Origin: Kiloniellaceae bacterium
GTDB taxonomy: Bacteria > Pseudomonadota > Alphaproteobacteria > Kiloniellales > Kiloniellaceae
NCBI GenBank assembly: GCA_028280915.1
Contig: JANQKX010000699.1
Location: forward strand, 1 to 6,246
Direction of reading: 5' to 3'
Length of the DNA stretch: 6,246 nt
A program made the position numbers and the translations under genes. Shown here piece by piece: positions 1 through 5,730 of the stretch (positions are counted from its first letter, which is position 1; every line of letters starts with the position of its first letter). Under the pieces are notes generated by a model, which worked only from the letters and a program-made list of their open reading frames with translations, was not told the DNA's origin and did no database searches.

Positions 1-1917
1 ACCCAGCAGCTCATCTGGGGCGGACGCCAGCCGGCCCTGCGGCAGGCCCGCACCCTCGACGCCTTGCGGGCCCTGACCGCCTCGGGGCACATCACCCGAG
101 AGGCTCTGGACCAACTGACCGCCGCCTACAAATTCCTGCGCCGCCTCGAGCACCGTCTGCAGATGGTCAACGACCAGCAGACCCATGATCTGCCCACCGA
201 CGGGGAAGGGCTGGAAAAGATCGCGGCCTTCATGGCCTATGACAGCACCGCGGCCTTTGAGGCGGAGTTGCTGGCCCACCTCCATTCGGTGGAACGCCAC
301 TACGCCCACCTTTTCGAGGAATCCGCCGACCTCTCCGGCCCCGGCAATCTGGTCTTCACCGGCCCGGAAATCGAACCGACCACGGCCAAGACCTTGACCG
401 AGATGAATTTCGCCAATCCGGATCGGGTCTTCAAGCTGGTCAGCGATTGGCACCGGGGACGCTACCGCTCCACCCGCTCCACCCGCAGCCGCCAGCTGCT
501 CACCGAGATGATCCCGGCCCTGCTCGAGGAGATCAGCAAGACCACCGACCCGGACATGTGCCTCCTGCGTTTCGACGAGTTCCTGAGCCGTCTGCCCTCG
601 GGCGTGCAGATCTTTTCCATGATCAACGCCAATCCCTCGCTGTTGAGCTTGATGACCGGTATTCTGGGCAACGCGCCGGCCCTGGCGGAACGTCTGAGCG
701 CCAACCCGAACCTTTTGGAATCGGTTCTCTCCCGAGAGTTCTTCGAAGCCCTGCCGAGCCGGGAGGAACTGGCCGAGGAGTATGAACAAACCCTCGCTCA
801 AGCCCGGGACTATGAGGAGATCCTGGACAACACCCGCCGCTGGGCGGCCGACCGGCAGTTCCAGGTGGGCATCCACATCCTGCGCCACAAGGCCCGCTTG
901 CGGGACACCAGCCGCACCCTGAGCGACATTGCCGACCTGATCTTGCAGAACCTCTATCCCAAGGTGCTGGACGAGTTCGCCAAACGGCACGGTTGTTTTC
1001 CCGGGCCCGGCATGGCGGTGGTCGCCTTCGGTAAACTGGGCGCCCGGGAGATGAGTGTGTCCTCGGACCTGGACCTGGTGTTTCTCTATGAACCTGCCGC
1101 CAACGACGTCTTATCGGATGGCAAAAAAGCTTTAAACGCCGGGCCTTACTTCGGCCGCTTCGCACAACGCTTTATCGATGCGGTGACGGTCAAAACCGCC
1201 CAGGGCCCCCTCTATGAGATCGACATGCGTCTGCGCCCGGCGGGGAAGGCCGGGCCCATGGCCACCCCGATCACCGGTTTTGCCGCCTATTACGACGACA
1301 GCGCCTGGACCTGGGAGCACATGGCCCTCACCCGCGCCCGAGTCGTGGTGGGCGATCCGGCTTTCGTGGAAAAAATCCAGAACATCATTGCTGCCGTTCT
1401 GACCCGCCCGAGGGATCCGGATGGCCTCTTGGCCGACGTGGCCAACATGCGCGCCCGAGTGGAAGAGGAACATCCGGCCAAATCCATTTGGAGCGTCAAG
1501 TATCTGCGCGGCGGCCTGATGGATCTGGAATTCCTGGCCCAGTACCTGCAATTGCGCCACGCCGCCGAACACCCCAGCGTGCTGGACCCCTCGACCCAAA
1601 CCGCCTTCGCGAAGCTGGCCCAAGCGGGCGTCCTCGCCGAGGATACCGCCCAGCGCTTGATCGACGCGGTGCAGCTGATGCGGCATATTCAGGGCATGCT
1701 GCGCCTGACCGTGGGGCCGGCGTTCGATGCCGATACCCTGCCCGAGAGCCTGCAGGAAACCCTGGCCCAGGAAGCCCACATGGCCGATTTCGCCACCCTG
1801 CGGGCCACCCTGGTGGAAACGGCCCACTGGGTGCACGGGGTCTTCACCGAGATGATCGAGATCGCCGCCGCCCGCCTGCCCCAACCCTGCGGGCCGGATG
1901 AACCACCCATGATGTGA
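1..1917 (+). CDS. glnE: Bifunctional glutamine synthetase adenylyltransferase/adenylyl-removing enzyme, C-terminal part (5' end outside window)
   Basis: GlnE attaches AMP to glutamine synthetase when nitrogen is plentiful and removes it when nitrogen is scarce, under PII control, in the cytoplasm. The reading frame is open from base 1 and ends at TGA 1915-1917, giving 638 residues of a protein usually about 950-1000 long. The first residues (TQQLIWGGRQPALR) match the end of the N-terminal adenylyl-removing half. A linker and helical region follow (about 95-330). The second nucleotidyltransferase domain has SSDLDLVF with metal-binding Asp356 and Asp358 (window numbering) and a third acidic residue in EIDMRLRPAG (Asp408). 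WTWEHMALTRARVV and the GGLMDLEF motif near 504-511 lead into the C-terminal helical domain. These mark the adenylylating half, which looks intact. The deadenylylating active site lies upstream and cannot be judged. The end is followed closely by a convergent gene. Confidence 0.97.
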   Translation, partial: TQQLIWGGRQPALRQARTLDALRALTASGHITREALDQLTAAYKFLRRLEHRLQMVNDQQTHDLPTDGEGLEKIAAFMAYDSTAAFEAELLAHLHSVERHYAHLFEESADLSGPGNLVFTGPEIEPTTAKTLTEMNFANPDRVFKLVSDWHRGRYRSTRSTRSRQLLTEMIPALLEEISKTTDPDMCLLRFDEFLSRLPSGVQIFSMINANPSLLSLMTGILGNAPALAERLSANPNLLESVLSREFFEALPSREELAEEYEQTLAQARDYEEILDNTRRWAADRQFQVGIHILRHKARLRDTSRTLSDIADLILQNLYPKVLDEFAKRHGCFPGPGMAVVAFGKLGAREMSVSSDLDLVFLYEPAANDVLSDGKKALNAGPYFGRFAQRFIDAVTVKTAQGPLYEIDMRLRPAGKAGPMATPITGFAAYYDDSAWTWEHMALTRARVVVGDPAFVEKIQNIIAAVLTRPRDPDGLLADVANMRARVEEEHPAKSIWSVKYLRGGLMDLEFLAQYLQLRHAAEHPSVLDPSTQTAFAKLAQAGVLAEDTAQRLIDAVQLMRHIQGMLRLTVGPAFDADTLPESLQETLAQEAHMADFATLRATLVETAHWVHGVFTEMIEIAAARLPQPCGPDEPPMM

Positions 1918-1929
1918 GCGAAGCCCGCT

Positions 1930-1958
1930 CCTAATTCCGGCGCAAGGAATCCGCTAGG
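1930..1958. terminator. Weak hairpin between convergent glnE and phosphodiesterase genes
   Basis: In the gap of about 40 nt between the two convergent stop codons, ATTCC (1934-1938) pairs with GGAAT (1946-1950) around a 7-nt loop. An outer CCTA/TAGG pairing (1930-1933 with 1955-1958) is separated by a 4-nt one-sided bulge. Placement suits a shared bidirectional terminator, but there is no T-run on either strand, so this is a position-based guess and not a canonical intrinsic terminator. Confidence 0.25.
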
Positions 1959-2765
1959 TCAGGGAACCTGGGTATAGCGGATCATGTCCATGGGCAGGCG
2001 GGTTTCGCCTTGGAAGTCGTTCATGTGCACCGTGACCTGATCGTCGCCGATCAAGATCACTCCATAGGCGGGCGGCGTCAGGCTGTAGGGCACCGCCATG
2101 CCCTCCTCCAGGACCAGGGGCACCTGATGGGCCGTGCCCCGGATGGCCGAATAGGAGATGCCCTGCCACCAGCCGCTGACGGGCCGGTGCACGTGGCCAA
2201 AAAACAAATGGCGCAAATCGCCCGCCCGCGCCAGCACCTCCCTGAGCGGCCCTTCTTCGGTCAGCCGGATGTTGTCCATGGCCGGGATACCCACGTCGAA
2301 GGGCGGGTGATGCAAAAAAATATAGCTCGGCCGCCCTTCCGCCTCGGCCAGGCGGTCCGCCAGCCATTTCAGGCGCTTAGGGCAGTACTCTCCCGCCGAG
2401 GCTCCCTCCCGCATCGTATCCAGGAACAGGAGGCGCCCCTTCGGGCCGTCCAGCACGCTCTGGATAAAGCCGTTGTCGTCACAGGGCGCCTCGGGGAAGG
2501 CGGCGCGAAAGTGGTCTCGGTTGTCGTGATTGCCGATGATCAGCCGGTAAGGCAGGGTCAGGCCGCTGAGAAGTTCCACCAACTGAGCATAAGCCCGCGG
2601 ATCACCCCGATCGGCGAGATCGCCCGTGAGCACACAAAGATCAGCATCTTGGTGGTGCACGTTGATGTCCGCGATCACCGCCGCCAGGCGCTCCCGCGGG
2701 TCGAGGCCCAAAAGCTGGATTCCGGGCGGCACCAAATGGCAGTCGGTGACCTGAAGTATTTTCAC
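1959..2765 (-). CDS. Class III metallophosphoesterase, CpdA/GpdQ-like phosphodiesterase
   Basis: This 268-residue cytosolic enzyme is predicted to hydrolyse a phosphodiester, with 3',5'-cyclic AMP (CpdA type) or glycerophosphodiesters (GpdQ type) as candidate substrates. All dinuclear-metal motifs of the family are visible in order: DCH (Asp8, His10), GDLAD (Asp49), GNHD (Asn79, His80), LHHPP (His152) and GHVH (His191, His193). Length and spacing are close to what I remember of Enterobacter GpdQ (about 274 aa), and GTAHQVPL near 210-217 resembles its GTVHQVPY, so GpdQ-like is a real alternative to cAMP phosphodiesterase; sequence alone does not settle the substrate. No signal peptide or membrane segment is seen. 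The start is GTG at 2765, chosen because AGGAGG lies 7 nt upstream and the protein begins directly at the first beta strand. It follows the MATE gene by 21 nt, so co-transcription is likely. Confidence 0.9.
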   Translation of the reverse strand: MKILQVTDCHLVPPGIQLLGLDPRERLAAVIADINVHHQDADLCVLTGDLADRGDPRAYAQLVELLSGLTLPYRLIIGNHDNRDHFRAAFPEAPCDDNGFIQSVLDGPKGRLLFLDTMREGASAGEYCPKRLKWLADRLAEAEGRPSYIFLHHPPFDVGIPAMDNIRLTEEGPLREVLARAGDLRHLFFGHVHRPVSGWWQGISYSAIRGTAHQVPLVLEEGMAVPYSLTPPAYGVILIGDDQVTVHMNDFQGETRLPMDMIRYTQVP

Positions 2766-2772
2766 GGCAAAG

Positions 2773-2778
2773 CCTCCT
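2773..2778 (-). promoter_or_regulatory. Ribosome-binding site fixing the GTG start of the phosphodiesterase
   Basis: On the minus strand AGGAGG, a full consensus Shine-Dalgarno, stands 7 nt before the GTG at 2765. It lies in the short gap after the MATE stop codon, so the phosphodiesterase can be translated independently within a shared transcript. Confidence 0.8.
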
Positions 2779-2785
2779 AACCCGC

Positions 2786-2801
2786 TTTAGTCACGACTAA
2801 A
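2786..2801. repeat. 7-bp inverted repeat over the MATE stop codon
   Basis: TTTAGTC (2786-2792) and GACTAAA (2795-2801) form a perfect inverted repeat with a 2-nt centre. It spans the last MATE codons and the stop, upstream of the phosphodiesterase ribosome-binding site. A 2-nt centre makes a plain RNA hairpin strained, so it would more likely be a dimeric protein site, or chance. Confidence 0.4.
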
Positions 2802-4208
2802 AATACCGACCCACCCCCGATAGACCGTGTAAGGCGACAAGGGCACGCGAAAGGAACGGGCCGTGGCGCCGGGGCCGCTCTTGGGATCGGGCAGGTTCGC
2901 CAGGAGGTACAGGGCCGCCCCCACGGTCACCAAACCGATGACCAATCCGCCAATCGCCTGGCCCGCCAAAACCCCCGGGGCGCCGCCCCAATGGGCACCG
3001 ATCCAGACGAAGGGAATGGTGCCGATGGTCGCCCGGGCCCAATTGGACCAGGTGGACCAGGCTGGATGATGCAGGTTGTTGAAGGCCGCGTTGGCCACGA
3101 ACTGGGCCCCGTTGAAAACCCAGGCGATGGCGATGAAATGAGCAAAAAATGAAAACAATTCAGCGGCTTCACCGGTCAGGCTAAACGCCGCTATCAAATA
3201 GTCCTGAACCAAAATCAAAATGATCGAAACGCTCACCACCACGGCGCCCATGAAGATCAGTCCATCCCAGAAGGTTCGGCGGACCCGCTCGCGCATGCCG
3301 GCGCCGAAGTTCTGGCCGAAGATCGGCCCCACGGCGCCGGACAGGGCGAAGATGATGCCGAAGGCCACGGGAATGATGCGCCCCACCACCGCGTAGCCGG
3401 CCATGGCGCCGTCGCCGAAGCGGGCGATGCTGGCGGTCACGAAGGCGTAGCCCACCGGGGTAGCCACGTTGGTCATCATGGCCGGCCCGGCGATCTGCAA
3501 AATGGCGGTGAGCTGGCGCCAAAAGGCCTTCCAGCGCAGCTTTTGCAGCAGGCCCTGGTGGCGCACCACCCCGTTCAGCCCGACCGCCAGCACGGCGAAG
3601 CGGCCCAGGACCGAGGCCACGGCGGCCCCCTCGACGCCCATTGAAAGCCCGAAGATCAAAAGCGGGTCGAAGATGGCGTTCACCGCGCCGCCCGACAGGG
3701 TGGAATACATGGCGCGCTTGGCGTCCCCCACCCCGCGCAGAGCCCCGCCGCAACACATGGCCAGCGCCAAGACGGGCATGGAGGGCACCACGATGCGCAG
3801 GTAATCGACGGCCAGCTCGTGGGTGTAGCCCTCGGCCCCCAAGAGGTCCAGCAGCCAGGGCACGCTGAGCCACAGCCCCACCGCCAAGGGGGACGTCACC
3901 AGAACCGCGAACACAAACACATTGGTCACAGACCGCAAGGCCCGGGGCCGCTTGCCCGCGCCGATGGACTGGGACACCAGCGCGCCCATGGCGATGGCGA
4001 TCCCGATGCAGACCGAAGTGGAAAAAAACAGGATGGAGCCGGCGAAGCCCACCGCCGCCGCCAACTCCGCTTCGCCCAAGAGGCTGAGGAAGTACATGTC
4101 GGCCAGGTCCACCAGAAACAGCGCCATCAGACCGACCGACGCCGTCGAGGTCATGACCGCGATGTGCCCCATGATCGGGCCTTGTGTGAACCTGCCCCGT
4201 TCCGCCAT
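2787..4208 (-). CDS. MATE-family efflux transporter
   Basis: This is an inner-membrane antiporter predicted to export organic cations or drugs in exchange for Na+ or H+. From ATG at 4208 it has 473 residues, normal or slightly long for a family of about 440-470. Twelve hydrophobic segments can be followed in two related halves: GALVSQSIGAG (75-85) in the first is echoed by GPIFGQNFGAG (294-304) in the second. The family motif LRGVGDAKRAM (157-167) is followed by a conserved Asn and FDPLLIFG (180-187). The N-terminus RFTQGPIMGHIAVMT leading to VDLADMYFLSLLG is typical of the family. The tail from about 438 is hydrophilic. An upstream in-frame ATG at 4253 would add 15 residues (MYRRAARPLGIKVKS) that do not look like family sequence. 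No start has a strong Shine-Dalgarno; ATG 4172 has AAGG 7 nt upstream but would cut into the conserved N-terminus. It probably heads a transcript with the phosphodiesterase. The substrate is unknown. Confidence 0.94.
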   Translation of the reverse strand: MAERGRFTQGPIMGHIAVMTSTASVGLMALFLVDLADMYFLSLLGEAELAAAVGFAGSILFFSTSVCIGIAIAMGALVSQSIGAGKRPRALRSVTNVFVFAVLVTSPLAVGLWLSVPWLLDLLGAEGYTHELAVDYLRIVVPSMPVLALAMCCGGALRGVGDAKRAMYSTLSGGAVNAIFDPLLIFGLSMGVEGAAVASVLGRFAVLAVGLNGVVRHQGLLQKLRWKAFWRQLTAILQIAGPAMMTNVATPVGYAFVTASIARFGDGAMAGYAVVGRIIPVAFGIIFALSGAVGPIFGQNFGAGMRERVRRTFWDGLIFMGAVVVSVSIILILVQDYLIAAFSLTGEAAELFSFFAHFIAIAWVFNGAQFVANAAFNNLHHPAWSTWSNWARATIGTIPFVWIGAHWGGAPGVLAGQAIGGLVIGLVTVGAALYLLANLPDPKSGPGATARSFRVPLSPYTVYRGWVGIFSRD

Positions 4209-4263
4209 CGATTTGACTTTGATCCCCAAGGGCCGAGCGGCCCGCCGATACATCAGCTAGCGT

Positions 4264-4334
4264 GAAACCCGGCCAATGTTCAATGATTGAAACACCCGGG
4301 CTGTGTTTTGCCGTCGGAAACCCGGCAGGCCAAT
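4264..4334. repeat. Near-duplicate motif, two copies 53 bp apart
   Basis: GAAACCCGGCCAAT (4264-4277) recurs at 4317-4334 as GAAACCCGG, an extra CAGG, then CCAAT. The two copies start 53 bp apart, close to five helical turns, so a regulator binding both would meet the same face of the DNA. The second copy runs into GGCC-AATC-GGCC (4328-4339), a short inverted repeat. They lie just upstream of the MATE coding region. A regulatory role is inferred only from position. Confidence 0.4.
4279..4291. repeat. 13-bp palindrome TTCAAT-G-ATTGAA
   Basis: TTCAAT (4279-4284) and ATTGAA (4286-4291) are perfect inverted repeats around a single G. The site lies between the two copies of the GAAACCCGG motif, about 70 bp upstream of the preferred MATE start. 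Such a symmetric AT-rich site could bind a dimeric repressor, and it overlaps the possible minus-strand -35 TTGAAC. No regulator gene is adjacent to support this. Confidence 0.4.
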
Positions 4335-4475
4335 CGGCCCCAAGCCCACCGTTTGGCCATCGCAGCGAGTCGAAGAGAATTATTGAATTTCAGATGGTTA
4401 GGAAGAAAGCCTCATTGCTTTTAAGCTTCGATAAAGGCAAATCCAAGATACTGTGCCACGATGTGTCCAGAACTT

Positions 4476-4481
4476 AGGTGA
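4476..4481 (+). promoter_or_regulatory. Ribosome-binding site fixing the lipoprotein start
   Basis: AGGTGA stands 7 nt before ATG 4489. This favours 4489 over the upstream in-frame ATG at 4453, which would place 12 polar residues ahead of the signal peptide. Confidence 0.7.
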
Positions 4482-4488
4482 CCACTCG

Positions 4489-5064
4489 ATGAATATGCTT
4501 CGCTTTGCACTGATCTTTAGTCTGGGGCTGCTGGGCGCCTGCAAGGTCGGCCTGGAAAACGATGGGGAGTGGGTGCGGATTTCGCCCGGTCAGTCGGTGT
4601 TTGAGTTTCCCTTGGCGGAGCAAAACACCGACCGGGCCAGCTTTACCCGCAATCACTCGGAATTGGACCAGGAAACCACCGAGGTGGGCATCTGGAAAAG
4701 CGACGATGTGGACTATGACCAAGCGGTCGCCATCTATCGCAAGCTGGCGCCCAACTATCACATTCCGGAACGGGAACGCATCGAAAGCGCCGTGCGTCAG
4801 CTGGCCATCGCCCGGGATTATCGCCTCGTGTTCGAGCCGGGCGATAGCGAAGCCCGGGAGGCCAGCTTCAACGGCCGGGGCTCCTTCTGGTCACGCCGCT
4901 TTTCCTTCGACAACGTGCAGTGCGTTGGCTTTGAACATTTCTGGGGCCTCAACCGCTCCGGGCGTGAACAGCTCTACGGCTATTACTGCGGCCGCCCGGG
5001 CCAGGCCCTGGGGGAGGAGACCGTGACCGCCCTGCAACGGGATGTCTCGGTGGATACGGACTAG
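4489..5064 (+). CDS. Small lipoprotein of unknown function
   Basis: I do not recognise a named family. From ATG 4489 the product has 191 residues. It opens with a short lipoprotein signal: Arg5, a hydrophobic stretch 6-16, and the lipobox LGAC with Cys18 as the expected lipidated residue. Lys at +2 is not Asp, which in enteric rules would allow outer-membrane sorting. The mature part is soluble and polar, with a probable helical region (about 75-110, DYDQAVAIYRKLAPNY onward). The C-terminal third is rich in aromatics and Arg (GSFWSRRFSFDNVQC, then a short loop and LYGYYCGRPG) and holds the only other cysteines, Cys145 and Cys167, well placed for a periplasmic disulfide. I have a loose memory of alphaproteobacterial hypothetical proteins ending in a similar YGYYC-x-x-x-G motif. 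It is read away from the MATE gene and lies 96 nt before bcp; joint transcription with bcp is possible. Confidence 0.85.
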   Translation: MNMLRFALIFSLGLLGACKVGLENDGEWVRISPGQSVFEFPLAEQNTDRASFTRNHSELDQETTEVGIWKSDDVDYDQAVAIYRKLAPNYHIPERERIESAVRQLAIARDYRLVFEPGDSEAREASFNGRGSFWSRRFSFDNVQCVGFEHFWGLNRSGREQLYGYYCGRPGQALGEETVTALQRDVSVDTD

Positions 5065-5160
5065 ATTTCCCCACCGCCCGTCATTCCGCTGAGCCAGGCT
5101 GGACGCCACCCGGTTTGGCCCCCATATTAAGGTCTGAAACAACCGGGGGAGCCTGCGAGC

Positions 5161-5625
5161 ATGAGCACGGAAATCGGCAAAAAAGCACCAAGTTTCAAAG
5201 CACCTACCGACGGCGGCGGAGAAATCAGTTTAAATAAACTAAAGGGTCAGAAGGTCATTTTGTACTTCTATCCCAAGGACGATACGCCGGGCTGCACCAA
5301 GGAGGCTTGCGGCTTCCGCGACGCCCTGCCCGACTTTTCCGCCATCGACACCACGGTGATCGGCGTCTCCAAGGACACGGTGGCCAAGCACGATAAATTC
5401 AAGGCCAAATACGAGCTGCCCTTCACCCTGGCCGCCGACGAGGACGGCAGCCTCTGCGAGGCCTATGGCACCTGGGTGGAAAAATCCATGTACGGCCGCA
5501 AGTACATGGGCATCGAGCGGGCCACCTTCCTGATCGACGAGAAGGGCGTGCTGCGCCAGGAATGGCGCAAGGTCAAGGTCAAGGGCCACGTGGACGAGGT
5601 GCTGGCCGCGGCCCAGGCCCTTTAG
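5161..5625 (+). CDS. bcp: Thiol peroxidase, Bcp/PrxQ-type peroxiredoxin
   Basis: This cytoplasmic enzyme reduces hydrogen peroxide and organic hydroperoxides using thioredoxin-type donors. At 154 residues it has the usual family length. The active-site motif PKDDTPGCTKEACGFRD shows the peroxidatic Cys45 and resolving Cys50 four residues later, as in atypical two-cysteine PrxQ enzymes, with Thr42 and Pro43 in the pocket. The conserved Arg120 is in ERATFLID. YGRKYMGIERATF and the preceding CEAYGTWVEKS are typical of alphaproteobacterial Bcp; the extra Cys99 there is, as I recall, common in that group. Start ATG 5161 has GGGGGAG ending 9 nt upstream and begins the expected MSTEIGKKAPSF. The 96 nt upstream contain no clear promoter; TATTAA at 5125-5130 could be a -10 but lacks a good -35. 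The protein looks complete and functional. Confidence 0.97.
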   Translation: MSTEIGKKAPSFKAPTDGGGEISLNKLKGQKVILYFYPKDDTPGCTKEACGFRDALPDFSAIDTTVIGVSKDTVAKHDKFKAKYELPFTLAADEDGSLCEAYGTWVEKSMYGRKYMGIERATFLIDEKGVLRQEWRKVKVKGHVDEVLAAAQAL

Positions 5626-5647
5626 GTCCCAAGGCCAGAAATTTTTT
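5616..5647 (+). terminator. Possible terminator after bcp
   Basis: GGCCCTT (5616-5622) can pair with AAGGCC (5631-5636) with one bulged C, and a run of six T follows at 5642-5647. The stem overlaps the bcp stop codon, and 5 nt separate it from the T-run. It is therefore a weak candidate, and some read-through into the transporter gene is plausible. Confidence 0.25.
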
Positions 5648-5697
5648 AATTGCACCACAAGAACCGGAGTGTAGAGGCGCGGCGCGGCCCTTAACTT

Positions 5698-5723
5698 TCC
5701 TGAAAAGCAAGGGTTTTTCAGGA
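5698..5723 (+). promoter_or_regulatory. 9-bp hairpin containing the transporter's Shine-Dalgarno
   Basis: TCCTGAAAA (5698-5706) and TTTTCAGGA (5715-5723) are perfect inverted repeats around the 8-nt loop GCAAGGGT. The right arm ends in AGGA (5720-5723), the ribosome-binding site 7 nt before ATG 5731, and the left arm supplies the complementary TCCT. Folded in RNA, the stem would hide the ribosome-binding site. It could instead be an operator in DNA. Confidence 0.55.
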
Positions 5724-5730
5724 CCGCGCC

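Larger units (their letters stand above)
4209..4488. other. Divergent intergenic region between MATE and lipoprotein genes
   Basis: These 280 nt separate two divergently read genes and should hold both promoters. The part from about 4370 to 4460 is noticeably richer in A and T than the flanking genes. I could not fix a promoter: TTGAAT (4383-4388), TTGCTT (4415-4420) and GATACT (4447-4452) are possible boxes, but none pairs with a partner at 16-18 bp. On the minus strand TTGAAC (near 4286-4281) is a possible -35 without a good -10. An open frame at 4262-4477 has no family resemblance and ends just before the lipoprotein ribosome-binding site; I do not call it a gene. The left part contains a near-duplicate motif and a palindrome, listed separately. 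Confidence 0.6.

Noticed and set aside
465..482. Tandem 9-bp repeat CCGCTCCAC twice within glnE, coding RSTRST
   Set aside because: As I recall, the family has a similar Arg-rich GRYRxTRSxRxR stretch of the same length here, so the repeat reflects codon choice in a conserved segment and not an expansion.
1132..1884. 250-codon open frame on the minus strand inside glnE
   Set aside because: It is antisense to highly conserved GlnE motifs, its translation is low-complexity Gly/His/Gln-rich sequence typical of GC-rich shadows, and it resembles no family.
2010..2780. 256-codon plus-strand open frame opposite the phosphodiesterase
   Set aside because: The opposite strand encodes every metallophosphoesterase motif in order, while this frame is rich in His, Arg and Gln with no recognisable domain.
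3181..3873. 230-codon minus-strand frame inside the MATE gene
   Set aside because: It is an out-of-frame reading of the transporter, Arg/Gly-rich, without membrane segments or family motifs.
4262..4477. 71-codon frame in the divergent region
   Set aside because: There is no convincing ribosome-binding site, no hydrophobic or domain pattern, and its composition is like non-coding DNA.
5105..5119. Short inverted repeat GCCA...TGGC upstream of bcp
   Set aside because: Only 4 bp with a 7-nt loop; expected by chance in DNA this rich in G and C.
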